Assembly: GCF_039778605.1 (NCBI RefSeq)
Contig: NZ_CP156060.1
Location: 1,302,001 to 1,366,000 of the forward strand
Direction: 5' to 3'
DNA: 64,000 nucleotides
DNA from: Flavobacterium sp. WV_118_3
Lineage (GTDB): Bacteria > Bacteroidota > Bacteroidia > Flavobacteriales > Flavobacteriaceae
In this document: positions 10,910 to 20,831 of the stretch, in pieces
How positions within the stretch are numbered: position 1 is the first letter of the stretch
How the letters are laid out: every line of letters begins with the position of its first letter
Made by a program: the position numbers and the translations under genes
Notes under the pieces: model-generated
The model's database searches: none
What the model was told of the DNA's origin: nothing
What the model saw: only the letters and a program-made list of their open reading frames with translations

Positions 10910-11276
10910 AATCAATATATTTAATTAAATTAGTTGCGAAACAAATGGCATAAGGAATCCCAGGGCGATAAAACTGTAGCGTTCTAACACCTATAGAAAT
11001 ACGGTATGCAAAGTCATGGAACAAATTGTCAGGATAAGCGACAAAAAGTACGTAGCGACTTAATTAAAAGGGTAGTACTGTTTTAGGAAATGAAAAAGTA
11101 AAATGCGATATAAATTAGTGGTATCGCAATAGACATACGGATTTTATCGCGGAACATTGTATGTATTTTAAGCGGAAGTGGTATTTACTTAAAATAAAAA
11201 CAATGCCTTGCCGTGTTTCTAGTGATACTAAATTATTCAAATAAAATCGGGATTACTTCTTTTCGTAAGGTTTTTC

Positions 11277-11297
11277 GATAAAAGGACTTTTTTTATC
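11277..11297. promoter_or_regulatory. Conserved palindrome GATAAAA-N7-TTTTATC, copy A
   Basis: Arms at 11277-11283 and 11291-11297 surround a GGACTTT loop. It lies about 370 bp upstream of the small secreted gene that heads cassette 1. The same arms, the same 7-base spacing and similar flanks occur at 20728-20748, about 345 bp upstream of the paralogous small gene. An operator or a leader hairpin is possible. Confidence 0.5.
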
Positions 11298-11530
11298 TGT
11301 GAAGTAACGTTTATTTTAGACTTGATTTGTTATATATTTCTTGTTTTTATAAAAATCCGACAGGAGAAAGTATGCGGTTCTGTTAAATTAAATAGACTTT
11401 ATGGTTAATCATATGGACAATTTCTCTGAGGTTTTTCTCTATTGAATAGGAATAGTTAGTTTTGTATCTGCATCTCTATTTATATAAAAAATAAAAGTTT
11501 TGCTAAAATATTCCAATCCAAATACCCAAA

Positions 11531-11570
11531 AATGCAAAAGCATCCTCTTTTAAAAAGGATGCTTTTGTCG
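11531..11570 (-). terminator. Terminator of the PorE-like gene
   Basis: Arms AAAAGCATCCT (11536-11546) and AGGATGCTTTT (11556-11566) form an 11 bp stem. On the minus strand it is followed by a T-rich tract. It sits about 35 bp beyond the stop codon of the gene at 11603-13528. Confidence 0.85.
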
Positions 11571-11602
11571 TTTTAAAATAGATATAATTAAATAAAAAAA
11601 GA

Positions 11603-13528
11603 CTACATTTTTACGATGATAAATTCGCTACGTCTGTTTTGCTGGTGTTCGGCTTCAGAGCAGGGAACACCATCGGAACAACGGTTTATCGGTTGCGTTT
11701 CGCCATAACCTTTGGCGGTTAGACGATTTCGATCGATACCATGTTTTACTATATATTCCAAGGTCGAATTGGCTCTTCTGTCGGACAAACGCTTGTTGTA
11801 TTGATGCGTTTGGCGGCTATCCGTATGCGATTGAATATCGAGGGTTATGGTTGGATGTTCTTTTAGAACGGTAATTACTTTTTGAAGTTCCACTTCGGCA
11901 TCCGGACGGATATTCCATTTATCCAGATCAAAATAGATGATTTCGAGGGAAAGCACTTTTGTCAGATCACTGCCTGATTTGATGGGAACACTTTTTTTCT
12001 CCAATTCGATATTTAGTGTGGTTTCACCTGTTTTGGCCGGTATGATCACACTGGTTTCCCGGGTTTGATATCCGTCCTTTTCGGCTTTGATATAATAGAT
12101 TTTATCACAATCGATCGTTTCAAAACGGTATAATCCACCGGAATCGGTTTGGAGCGAATCAATTGATTTCCTATTAGCATCAAAAAGGGATACTTTGGCA
12201 TTGGCCAACGGTAAGCTCTTTTCCTTATCGGTGATTCTTCCTTTTAGAAGCTGTTTGCAAGGCAATTCTTTAACCTTATAAATATCATCGGATCCTTGTC
12301 CGCCATCCCGATTAGAGCTAAAATACCCCATTTGTTTCTGACTATCGATGATTAGCGCAAAATCGTCTTTTGGACTGTTTAAAGGGCTACCTAAATTTTC
12401 AGGCACCGAATAACCATTTGCCAGGATTTTGGATTTAAAAATATCCAGTCCGCCAATTCCTAAATGCCCGTCGGAAGCAAAATACAGTTCGTTTTTTTGT
12501 GAAACAAACGGAAAGGTTTCCCTTCCGGATGTATTGATGGTTTTTCCCAGATTTTCCGGTTTTCCATAGGTTCCATCGCTATTGATGGTTACTTTATAAA
12601 TATCGGAATTTCCAAGACTACCCGGCATATCGGACGAAAAATACAGTGTTTTTTCATCCGGACTCAATGCCGGATGCGCCGTACTGTAGTTGTTGCTGTT
12701 AAACGGCATTTCGGTTACATTGTCCCATTTTCCTTCAGAAAGTGTCGCTTTGTAGATTTTAAGCTTGATGATCCGATCGGAACTTTTTCCCTTTTTTCTA
12801 TTGTTGTAATTATTCCGGGTAAAATACATTGTTTTACCATCTTTAGAAAATGCCGGGGTCGATTCATGAAAACGGCTATCAATATTTTTTGAAAACTTTT
12901 TTGCAGGTGACAGATAACCCTCCCCAGTGTTCTGTGCTACATAAAATTTAGTAAAATACTGATTGGTCCATTGGTGTTTCCGTTGAAATATGCCCCCGGC
13001 ATCACGAGCAGAGCTAAACACTAACTCGTTATTATAAAAAGCCGGACCATAATCGGAATATTTAGAATTAATTCTGGTGTTTTCTACCTGAAAACGTCCG
13101 GAATTTTCCCGTAATTTCCAAATATAATCCGGATTATTAAGTAGTTCATTAGCCAATTGATCGTTGGTTTTCTTATAGAAAACCAACAGCATTTGGTTGG
13201 CTTTATCATAGTGTCCAATCGCTTTTAAAGTTTGAGCATACCGAAAATAAGAAATCGGTTCGACAGTCTGGTTAAGCGTAAAAAGTTTTTCGTACCATTT
13301 TTCTGCCTTATCAAGATCCCCGTTAAAATAATAGGAATTGCCCAGTTTTTCAAACAGGTGTGCAGAATTATACCCTTTTTTCGCCACTTTTTCATAAATT
13401 TTAATAGCATCTATATAAGCATAATGATCGTATTTTTTATCAGCGTTGCTGATGCTGTTTTTTTGAGGAAAAGTAGCAGAATAACTGATCAAGGCTATTA
13501 GCAATATCACTTTTTTTTTCATCATCAT
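11603..13528 (-). CDS. PorE-like T9SS outer-membrane-associated protein (TPR, PD40, CarboxypepD_reg, OmpA)
   Basis: This 641-residue protein has a signal peptide followed by TPR-like helices (about 25-140: KKYDHYAYIDAIKIYEK, FEKLGNSYYFNGDLDKAEKWYEK). A PD40/WD40-like beta-propeller follows (about 160-420: TPAFSKDGKTMYFTRN, HPALSPDEKTLYFSSD, YFSSNRDGGQGSDDIY). Next come a carboxypeptidase-regulatory-like domain (about 430-510) and a C-terminal OmpA peptidoglycan-binding domain (about 530-641: IQSHTDSR, NKRLSDRRANS, GYGETQP). This domain order is that of PorE, which links the type IX secretion system to peptidoglycan. It is 5 bp from the PorP/SprF gene and belongs to the same operon as the substrate at 14483-19870. 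Three consecutive ATGs start it; the exact one is uncertain. A dedicated role for the neighbouring substrate is inferred. Confidence 0.85.
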   Translation of the reverse strand: MMMKKKVILLIALISYSATFPQKNSISNADKKYDHYAYIDAIKIYEKVAKKGYNSAHLFEKLGNSYYFNGDLDKAEKWYEKLFTLNQTVEPISYFRYAQTLKAIGHYDKANQMLLVFYKKTNDQLANELLNNPDYIWKLRENSGRFQVENTRINSKYSDYGPAFYNNELVFSSARDAGGIFQRKHQWTNQYFTKFYVAQNTGEGYLSPAKKFSKNIDSRFHESTPAFSKDGKTMYFTRNNYNNRKKGKSSDRIIKLKIYKATLSEGKWDNVTEMPFNSNNYSTAHPALSPDEKTLYFSSDMPGSLGNSDIYKVTINSDGTYGKPENLGKTINTSGRETFPFVSQKNELYFASDGHLGIGGLDIFKSKILANGYSVPENLGSPLNSPKDDFALIIDSQKQMGYFSSNRDGGQGSDDIYKVKELPCKQLLKGRITDKEKSLPLANAKVSLFDANRKSIDSLQTDSGGLYRFETIDCDKIYYIKAEKDGYQTRETSVIIPAKTGETTLNIELEKKSVPIKSGSDLTKVLSLEIIYFDLDKWNIRPDAEVELQKVITVLKEHPTITLDIQSHTDSRQTHQYNKRLSDRRANSTLEYIVKHGIDRNRLTAKGYGETQPINRCSDGVPCSEAEHQQNRRSEFIIVKM

Positions 13529-13533
13529 ACGCT

Positions 13534-14442
13534 TTAGAAGAAACGCGGTGCTAGCACCCGGTTATAGTTATTTAAAAACTCATATCGAAGAAAAATTTCA
13601 TGGGATCCCGAATTGTAATTCGCTAATCGCGAGGTTTCGGCATCATAAGCATAGCCGATAAACCAGGAATCGGATACCTGAAATCCGGCCAACGCACTTA
13701 CAGCAGCATCCCAACGATAGCCAACACCAAGGGTAAGTTTTTCACTGATCAGGAAGTTCCCGGACAGGTCGACTTGTATCGGTGCGCCTTCTACTGCTTT
13801 TACCAACAGTGTCGGTTTGAATTTTAATTCACTGCTAAAATCAAATGTGTGTCCGGTGATAAAATAATAGTGTAGTCGTTCTTTGGTCACCGAAACGGAA
13901 TTATCTTTATAATGTTTGGTTTCCAGAAAATTAGGAACCGAAAAGCCAAAATAGGTATTATCAGAATGCACGTAAATTCCGGCGCCGACATTAGGACTGA
14001 AATCCATATTAAGATTTTGAAACTGCGGATCACCCTGCTGTAGTATATTTAGTTTATTAATATCCAGGTTAAACAGATTGGCCGTTGCTTTTAATCCGAA
14101 GGAAATTGTATATTCTCTTAAAGGGTGTATACTATACGAAAAATCCATCGAGAAATTGTTTTCAGATGAAGGGCCTATTCTATCGTTATTAAATGATAGC
14201 CCCAAACCGATTTTTTCATTTTTAAGCGGCGTATTTACTGAGAGCATTACGGTAACCGGTGCTCCGTCTAATCCAACCCATTGTTGTCTGTACATCCCAA
14301 AAATACTCGTTGTGCCTCGCGAACCCGCATAGGCCGGATTAATCATGATTGTGTTGTACATATATTGTGTATATTGAGCGTCCTGCTGTGAATATCCGAT
14401 GGTTCCCATCATTATCAATAGTATTTTAAAATATGTTTTCAT
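13534..14442 (-). CDS. PorP/SprF family T9SS outer-membrane protein
   Basis: This encodes 302 residues from MKTYFKILL. An in-frame upstream extension to 14529 would overlap the preceding gene and bury the signal peptide, so it is rejected. After the signal peptide the protein shows the family opening QDAQYTQYMYNTIMINPAYAGSRG and alternating beta strands typical of a barrel (LGLSFNNDRIGP, FGFSVPNFLE, LTLGVGYRWD, WFIGYAYD), ending in an aromatic residue (RFF). SprF-like proteins are known to be needed for secretion of type B C-terminal-domain substrates such as SprB. This gene starts 40 bp after a type B substrate gene, so it is probably the dedicated partner of that substrate. Confidence 0.92.
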   Translation of the reverse strand: MKTYFKILLIMMGTIGYSQQDAQYTQYMYNTIMINPAYAGSRGTTSIFGMYRQQWVGLDGAPVTVMLSVNTPLKNEKIGLGLSFNNDRIGPSSENNFSMDFSYSIHPLREYTISFGLKATANLFNLDINKLNILQQGDPQFQNLNMDFSPNVGAGIYVHSDNTYFGFSVPNFLETKHYKDNSVSVTKERLHYYFITGHTFDFSSELKFKPTLLVKAVEGAPIQVDLSGNFLISEKLTLGVGYRWDAAVSALAGFQVSDSWFIGYAYDAETSRLANYNSGSHEIFLRYEFLNNYNRVLAPRFF

Positions 14443-14482
14443 GTGCGCCTGATTATTAAATTGAACTATATTGTAAAACAGA

Positions 14483-17400
14483 TTAACGAGCCAGATATAG
14501 ATAACCTGTTTTGCTATGTCCGTCACCATTTTTATCTTTATATTTCAAGATATAATAATAGGTTCCTTCTGGTAACTCGGTTTTTTTACTAAAAGTGGAG
14601 CGACCTTCTGATATACCCCGGAATACACGGGTTGTATTATTGTAGCTATCCGTATGAAAGACTAATACACCCCATCTGTTGTAAATTTCAACACTGTTTT
14701 GCGGATAAAAAAGGATTCCATCGATATAAAAGACATCATTATTACCATCATCATTTGGTGATACAGCACTATAAACAGTGATCGATTGGGCTGGCTGTAT
14801 AGTACACCGGTCGTGTATTTCGATATGAATCTCAAAAGTGCTCAGACAGTTCGTATCGATAACAGTATAGCGGATTATATAGTTACCTAACGCTAACAAA
14901 TTCGGATTTAAAAAATGGTCTGTTACTATAACAGCACTATTATCAGCCGACCAGGTGCCATTTTGAGGTGTATTTTCCGGTAACAGACTGAATAAATCCA
15001 ATGGTTCGTCATCGACACATAAGGCACCTGATACTTTAGTCGATGCATTAGTATTCACAACATTGACCGTTTGTGTATAAATTTGTGTATTCAAACAGGC
15101 ATCATTTGCTGTCCAGGTACGAATGATACTATAGGTTTGAGCTGTTTGATCGGTTGTGTTTTCACTATACGCTACTGTTACAGCACCTTCGCAGTTGTCT
15201 GTAAAAGTCAGTTCGGGAACCGGTGGAATGTTGGAACAATCCGTATCGATCGCTGTTTCAAGGTCAGAAGTTAATGAAGGTGCAACATCATCTGAAACCG
15301 TTATTATCTGAATATGATGAGACTTATTATCACAGGCATCGGTAAAAATCCAGGTTCTTGTAATTATAAATGAATGAGGACAATCTCCAGCTGTTATTGT
15401 ATCTGTACCTAAAGCGGTCATTTCTCCGGAACAATTATCAATCGCTGTAAGAGTAGGCATTATTGGAATAGCATTACTACACGATACGGTTGTATCCACA
15501 GGTGCGTTTTGAATTACCGGCGGCGTTTCATCCTTGAAATTTATATACTGTGTGATCTTGGATGTATTCCCACAAGTATCCGTAAAGACCCAGGTTCTAA
15601 CGATAGTATAGGAATTCGGGCAACTTTTCTGCATAATAGTATCCTGACCTGCTACCGTTATTTCACCCGAACAGTTGTCTATTGCTGTCAGACTGATCAT
15701 ATCCGGTATTGTATCACCACAGCTCAGTGAAATATCGGCAGGAGCAACTGGAACGACAGGGGCTATACTATCAATAATCTTGATACTTTGTGTCGTGTAT
15801 GATGTATTGCCACAGTCATCCGTAAATGTCCAGGTTCTAACAATAGTGTAGGAATTCGGACAATTACCCGGAATAGCCATATCCTGACCTTCGACTGTTA
15901 TTTCTCCCAAGCAATTGTCTATTGCTGTTAAACGGATCATTTCCGGGATTTGGCTATCACAGTCCAGGGTAATGTCTGCTGGACCTACTGGTGCCAACGG
16001 TGGAATCGTATCCATAATAGTAATGTTTTGGGATACGCTGGAGGTGTTTTCACAAGCATCCGTAAAAGTCCAGGTTCTGACGATTCTATAAGATCCGGGA
16101 CTGTTCCCTGGAATACTGGTTTCCTGTGGCATAACCGTGATGGCGCCGGAACAGTTGTCCATTGCAGTCAGGCTGATCATCTCCGGAACGGCATCAACAC
16201 AATTAACGGTTATATCGTCCGGAGCCGTTGGAGCTACTGGTGGAATAGTATCAGTACTACTAAGGCTGGCCGTAGTTGTTGTTGCGTTTCCACAGGAATC
16301 GGTAGCCGTAAAGGTTATTATTGTGTTGTCTAAACAGATGCTTGTTAGATTATTAAAGTCATTGGTCCAGGTAGTCGCCCCACAATTGTCGGTCACAGTA
16401 GCGCCACCATTGCTGTTTAACCAATCCTGTAAAGAAGCATTAGTTGTATCGCAAACCACAGTGATATTTTGTGCCGGAGTTGTAATTACCGGTGCAATGT
16501 TATCCATTATGGTAATGGTTTGTATTTGCGTGTTTACATTGTCACAATCGTCGGTTAAGGTCCAGGTTCGGGTTATGATTTTTGTTCCGGAACAGTTTCC
16601 ATCGGCTACCGTATCGGTAAATACCGCCTCCAAACCGGATGCACAATTGTCATTTTCATCGGTTACATCGCCGGTAATGGCAAGGGAAGCGTCGTAATTA
16701 CAACTTGCATCGGAGTAAATAGTACTATCAGCCGGTACGGTAAATGTAGGGGCAATAGTATCGTTTACGGTTATATTTTGGGATACACTCGAAGTATTCC
16801 CGCAATCATCGATAAAAGTCCAGGTTCTAACGATGATATAATTATTGGGACAAATGGCTATAGTGGTCATTTCCTGTGCCGGAACGGTTATCGCTCCAGA
16901 ACAATTGTCAATTGCTGTTAGACTGATCATCGGTGGAACAGCACCCACACAATCAACGGTTATATCTGCCGGAGGTATTGGTGCTACCGGCGGAATAGTA
17001 TCAGTACTACTAAGGCTGGCCGCTGTTGTTGTTGCATTTCCACAGGAGTCGGTAGCTGTAAAGGTTACCATTACGCTATCAAAACAGTTGTGTCCCAAAG
17101 CATTAAAATCATTGGTCCAGGTTATCCCTCCGCAATTGTCGGTCGCTATAGCTCCACCATTGTTGTTTAGCCAATCCTGTAAAGAAGTATCAGTTGCGTC
17201 GCAAGCTACAGTGATATGCTGTGCCGGAGTTGTAATCACAGGTAGAATAGTATCTGATATTGTAATTTGCTGAACATAATTTTGGTTTGTAGAACAGATG
17301 CTATTGCTAGTAAAAGTCCGGGTTACAATTAAGGGACAAGTTCCTGATTTTGTATCTACATAAGTAATTGTGTTATCCAATGGCAGGGTAATGATTGTAC

Positions 17401-19870
17401 CACCTGCAGCCAAAAATTGATCATTACTAATTGTTACCGGAGTTTCGCTATAAACTAATCCGGTAATAGCAACAGTGTCGCATCCTTCTATAGTTTGGTT
17501 AGCGGGTGCTGTAATTACTGGGGTTGAAGTTATCGTAACTTCAAAATTAGTATAGCAACTAATATTACCGGGTGGAATAGCATAATAGGTTTGGGTTCCA
17601 GGAGTTACAGGAAATGGATTGCTACTGGTGTATTCGATTGTGGCCGAATCAACAGGGTAGTTGCTATAGAAATGTGTCCCTGGAATAAAAACGGGGCTTA
17701 ATTGCGAGTATAAATTTAAACCTGAGGTGTTGCAAAAATCAAAATGCAATAGGTCTGGGGTGTCTTCACATTCCGCAGTCACGTAATCATCTTTTATGAT
17801 TGAAATACTTAATGGTTCATATATAGGTTCACCAAGACATAAACCCGAAGTTGTATATCCCTGGGTAAAGGATAAGTCTGTTATCGGGACACCCGTAATG
17901 GCTCCAACACCGGAGCTGGTACCATTAATAACAACTGCCGGAATACAATTTAAATTTTTTAAAATATTGCAATCATCCGTTACCTTTAGCTTAAAGGTTA
18001 ATTCACCTAAAATATCCGATGTGTTTGCTGATATAGGTAAGGTTCCTATATCCCATATAATAGAGCCAGATGCGCCTTCATTCGGATTAAATGTTAGGGT
18101 ATTAGGCGTAGGTAAGGGGTTAAAAAAAATAGTATTTGATCCGCTGCCTTCTATATATTTTGTCATAAAAGGTATCGGTATATGTAACACTGCATTATTG
18201 ATCGCTTCGGTTCCGTTATTATAGATTTTTATTTTATATTCTATTTCCTGTTCTGGTAAAACGCTCAACGTACCGGAACCGACCGGAGTTCCATCTATAT
18301 TTGCCACCGTCGTAACAACTTCCAGATTTGGTATATAAGAATCAATTGCCATCGCTATTAAGAAGATAATATAGAAATCACGATTGGTACCATACCGGAA
18401 TTTTGTTGAAGTTTGGTTATTGGTTATAACACTATTGTTCGGATTAGGTACCATAAAAGCACTAATATCCACACCGGTACTGTTGAGCAAATTAGGATTT
18501 CGGGGGCCATCGATATTGATCGAAGAATTAAAAAAATTATTGGGATTATTGCCGGAATGCCTCAGCCTTAACCAACTATTATCACTTTGTTTCTGAATGC
18601 TGAAAAAATCACCGGAATATGTACGATCACCTTCTCCTGCCATGACACCTATTTTTATATTTACAGGACCATTTTGTGTAGTATTAAATCCACTTACGGG
18701 CAATTCAAAATTATTATTCACTCTTACATATCCATAGCCATCAAAAACAGTTACAGATCTGGAATTCATTTTAGAGTTTTCATAGATTACAATTAATCCC
18801 CAACCGCCATAATAACCAGTATTAAATTCGTAGCCCTCTGTTGTGGCAATGTCGGCTACTGTATATTCACCTAAACCATGTTCTTTCACATAGTTGGTGA
18901 CTTCGGCATAACCCGAATACATATGGGAATCTGTGTCTGTTGGGTAATAAATATCGTTGGGATTGGCAGTGATTGTACTATAATTGGTAGCTCCTGGGCC
19001 TTTTATGGAAACTGTTCTCTTGTTAAAGTTTTTTGTTATTGTTTGAGTTGTGTTTCTAATGCCCCTTACACTTGTATAGGCAACAGCGGTTGCCCTATAG
19101 TCTGCTAACGATAAATCGTCTCTGATATCTCTTTCCAAAGCATTAATGGTCAAGGTGACACCTGAAGGTTGTGAAAAAATAGTTACAGGCGTAAAGCGGA
19201 CGCTTCGAATGTTTCCATCTATCAATTCCTGTTGATTGTCGGGTAGTATCCAGTTACCTGAATTGATCCTGTAACGGATGTAAGGAATTTCATTTTGAAA
19301 TTCAAAATCTACGGAATTGTTCCCCCTAAATTCGTACACAATACTACCATTATTACGAACTGTCATGTTCGTTTGGGTATAAATGATGTTTTCTCCATGA
19401 TGAATTATTGGATCTTCGTTTACTGGTGTTGGAGGCAAAGTAACATTTTTGGTTACCGTAAAGGTATTTGGGCTAACTCCATCAGTAGCTCTGGCTCTGC
19501 CAGACCAGTATAAACCGGCATAAATAATATTTGAACAACTGGGAATAGCGCCGTTTTCCGTAGAAAAAGTTAATGTTGCCGATGACGAATTCAACGTAGT
19601 TATATCATTGTCAACATCTACATAGATCATTTCGGAATTATTATTATTAGTATTATCTGTGTAGTTCGCCAATGTTAAGTTTGTATTTCCAATCATGCAA
19701 AAATCTCCTTTTACATTGTAGATCTTTTTATTGGGTGAATATTGTGAGGTTCTTTGTTTAAATGGTACTCTTATCTGAGAAAACGTTTCCAGGGCGGTAA
19801 TAACAAACAAAAATACCAGGGCGCTTTGGATAGAAACTCCAATTTTTAAGGGTATAGTAATATTTTTCAT
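14483..19870 (-). CDS. Large HYR-like repeat protein with type B T9SS sorting domain
   Basis: This 1795-residue paralogue of the truncated giant at 1-10394 is complete. It has a signal peptide (about 1-32), then an N-terminal region of about 870 residues that matches the giant closely (QYSPNKKIYNV, SSATLTFSTENGAIPSC, IYAGLYWSGRA, GYYGGWGLIVIYENSKM). A DUF11-like domain lies near 515-650 (LSVLPEQEIEYKIKIYNNG). About nine divergent HYR-like units follow (about 870-1590), including two with ACD and LQDWLN. The C-terminal gliding-motility sorting domain covers about 1700-1795 (SPNDDGNNDVFYIDG, VEIYNRWGVLVF, GTYYYILKYKD). It is predicted to be exported and anchored by the T9SS, with the downstream PorP/SprF and PorE-like genes. 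Here the units have diverged, unlike the homogenised array in the giant. Confidence 0.93.
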   Translation of the reverse strand: MKNITIPLKIGVSIQSALVFLFVITALETFSQIRVPFKQRTSQYSPNKKIYNVKGDFCMIGNTNLTLANYTDNTNNNNSEMIYVDVDNDITTLNSSSATLTFSTENGAIPSCSNIIYAGLYWSGRARATDGVSPNTFTVTKNVTLPPTPVNEDPIIHHGENIIYTQTNMTVRNNGSIVYEFRGNNSVDFEFQNEIPYIRYRINSGNWILPDNQQELIDGNIRSVRFTPVTIFSQPSGVTLTINALERDIRDDLSLADYRATAVAYTSVRGIRNTTQTITKNFNKRTVSIKGPGATNYSTITANPNDIYYPTDTDSHMYSGYAEVTNYVKEHGLGEYTVADIATTEGYEFNTGYYGGWGLIVIYENSKMNSRSVTVFDGYGYVRVNNNFELPVSGFNTTQNGPVNIKIGVMAGEGDRTYSGDFFSIQKQSDNSWLRLRHSGNNPNNFFNSSINIDGPRNPNLLNSTGVDISAFMVPNPNNSVITNNQTSTKFRYGTNRDFYIIFLIAMAIDSYIPNLEVVTTVANIDGTPVGSGTLSVLPEQEIEYKIKIYNNGTEAINNAVLHIPIPFMTKYIEGSGSNTIFFNPLPTPNTLTFNPNEGASGSIIWDIGTLPISANTSDILGELTFKLKVTDDCNILKNLNCIPAVVINGTSSGVGAITGVPITDLSFTQGYTTSGLCLGEPIYEPLSISIIKDDYVTAECEDTPDLLHFDFCNTSGLNLYSQLSPVFIPGTHFYSNYPVDSATIEYTSSNPFPVTPGTQTYYAIPPGNISCYTNFEVTITSTPVITAPANQTIEGCDTVAITGLVYSETPVTISNDQFLAAGGTIITLPLDNTITYVDTKSGTCPLIVTRTFTSNSICSTNQNYVQQITISDTILPVITTPAQHITVACDATDTSLQDWLNNNGGAIATDNCGGITWTNDFNALGHNCFDSVMVTFTATDSCGNATTTAASLSSTDTIPPVAPIPPADITVDCVGAVPPMISLTAIDNCSGAITVPAQEMTTIAICPNNYIIVRTWTFIDDCGNTSSVSQNITVNDTIAPTFTVPADSTIYSDASCNYDASLAITGDVTDENDNCASGLEAVFTDTVADGNCSGTKIITRTWTLTDDCDNVNTQIQTITIMDNIAPVITTPAQNITVVCDTTNASLQDWLNSNGGATVTDNCGATTWTNDFNNLTSICLDNTIITFTATDSCGNATTTTASLSSTDTIPPVAPTAPDDITVNCVDAVPEMISLTAMDNCSGAITVMPQETSIPGNSPGSYRIVRTWTFTDACENTSSVSQNITIMDTIPPLAPVGPADITLDCDSQIPEMIRLTAIDNCLGEITVEGQDMAIPGNCPNSYTIVRTWTFTDDCGNTSYTTQSIKIIDSIAPVVPVAPADISLSCGDTIPDMISLTAIDNCSGEITVAGQDTIMQKSCPNSYTIVRTWVFTDTCGNTSKITQYINFKDETPPVIQNAPVDTTVSCSNAIPIMPTLTAIDNCSGEMTALGTDTITAGDCPHSFIITRTWIFTDACDNKSHHIQIITVSDDVAPSLTSDLETAIDTDCSNIPPVPELTFTDNCEGAVTVAYSENTTDQTAQTYSIIRTWTANDACLNTQIYTQTVNVVNTNASTKVSGALCVDDEPLDLFSLLPENTPQNGTWSADNSAVIVTDHFLNPNLLALGNYIIRYTVIDTNCLSTFEIHIEIHDRCTIQPAQSITVYSAVSPNDDGNNDVFYIDGILFYPQNSVEIYNRWGVLVFHTDSYNNTTRVFRGISEGRSTFSKKTELPEGTYYYILKYKDKNGDGHSKTGYLYLAR

Positions 19871-19888
19871 ATTAAAACTTTTGCAGGA

Positions 19889-20383
19889 TTATTGTTCGGG
19901 TGTGATAAGTGAATAAATAATCAGATAATTGCGCCGACTGTCTGAAAAAAGACTTTTAATGTCTTGGTAACTACAATCATTATCGCAGATCAGGTGGATA
20001 TACTGTAAGTGTTGGAGTTTCTGAAGATCTGCAATATGAGCTTTAGTGGTATTGTTTTTTGTAATTCGGAGTGTGAGTATTGTAAGTTGATTTGTGTCTC
20101 GTTCTGAAAGTAATTGTTTTATTGAGGAAGTGTCGACTTCTGCATAATTTAGCGTGCCGTTTTGTGTTCGGTCATTTACGATTCCGTTTATGATATATAG
20201 TTTGGGTTCAACCGATTTTAGATAAGTTTCCATTTTGGTGAAATCGATACCGGTTGTATTTTGACGACTATCATATTGAGTATCTATAAAATCAGTATAG
20301 GATATAAAAGTTTGACTATGGACAGTTGTTACCATTAGTAAAAATAGGTATATGACTTTTAATCTTTTTTTTAAAGTGTTCAT
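19889..20383 (-). CDS. Small secreted protein of unknown function, second copy
   Basis: This encodes 164 residues with a signal peptide ending near VHSQ and is clearly homologous to the product of 10418-10909: both open the mature part with TFISY and share PKLYIING or a near match, NYAEVD, QLLS, LTLRIT-like strands, an ICDNDCS motif, IKSLF and YLIIYSL. It starts at the only good ATG and ends 18 bp before the substrate gene, so the two are almost certainly co-transcribed. Family unknown. Possible roles are a chaperone, a periplasmic or outer-membrane accessory factor for the substrate, or a surface partner; nothing in the sequence decides between them. Confidence 0.8.
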   Translation of the reverse strand: MNTLKKRLKVIYLFLLMVTTVHSQTFISYTDFIDTQYDSRQNTTGIDFTKMETYLKSVEPKLYIINGIVNDRTQNGTLNYAEVDTSSIKQLLSERDTNQLTILTLRITKNNTTKAHIADLQKLQHLQYIHLICDNDCSYQDIKSLFSDSRRNYLIIYSLITPEQ

Positions 20384-20831
20384 CGTTTGTTTGTTTTTGT
20401 ATTAAAGACGACATATGAATCTCCATGCATTAAATAGGGAGTTTAATGCTGAATTGTTTATTATTCTAAAATCTGGAGAATCCTCTTTGTCCCGGTTATA
20501 GACGTAAAAGGGTTTTAAATACCTTATTAAAAAATCAGAATGTAGCGAATTACATTAGTAACGGATTGATGATATCCTGATCTTGTGTATTTAAAATAAA
20601 CTGTGAAATTATAATGATAAAACAGTAATAAATTTTTTATTCTGTATTATTTTGGTGGTATAATTGTTTTTTATAACATAAAGTTATTAAAATGTAGTAA
20701 ATGTAGTTTACAGGAATCTTACTTTTCGATAAAACGACTTGTTTTATCTTCGAATTAACATTTTTTTGATAGTTGCAGACTGGCATTTTTCTTTTTTTTT
20801 GACGTACTTTATAGAATAAATCTTTTTCATC
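20384..20831. other. Divergent intergenic region between cassette 2 and the polyphosphate operon
   Basis: No coding sequence is supported. The region is AT-rich and must hold divergent promoters for the small secreted gene (minus) and the SixA-like gene (plus). It contains the palindrome at 20728-20748, which is shared with the upstream region of cassette 1. I did not find a full TAnnTTTG box in either direction. Confidence 0.6.
20728..20748. promoter_or_regulatory. Conserved palindrome GATAAAA-N7-TTTTATC, copy B
   Basis: Arms at 20728-20734 and 20742-20748 surround the loop CGACTTG. Copy A at 11277-11297 has the same arms and a GGACTTT loop. Similarity continues outside the stem over about 45 bases (ttttc before it, and gaa, taac and ttt after it), which is more than expected for unrelated AT-rich spacers. 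Confidence 0.5.

Larger units (their letters stand above)
10910..11602. other. Long intergenic region between the two surface cassettes
   Basis: No protein-coding gene is supported here. The right end holds the terminator of the PorE-like gene (11531-11570). A palindromic element at 11277-11297 is also present upstream of the second cassette. The rest is AT-rich and should contain the promoter and 5' leader of the small secreted gene, but I could not place a clean TAnnTTTG box on the minus strand. Confidence 0.6.

Noticed and set aside
10788..11024. Minus-strand frame of 78 codons upstream of the small secreted gene
   Set aside because: It overlaps the start of a gene supported by a paralogue and has no recognisable motifs.
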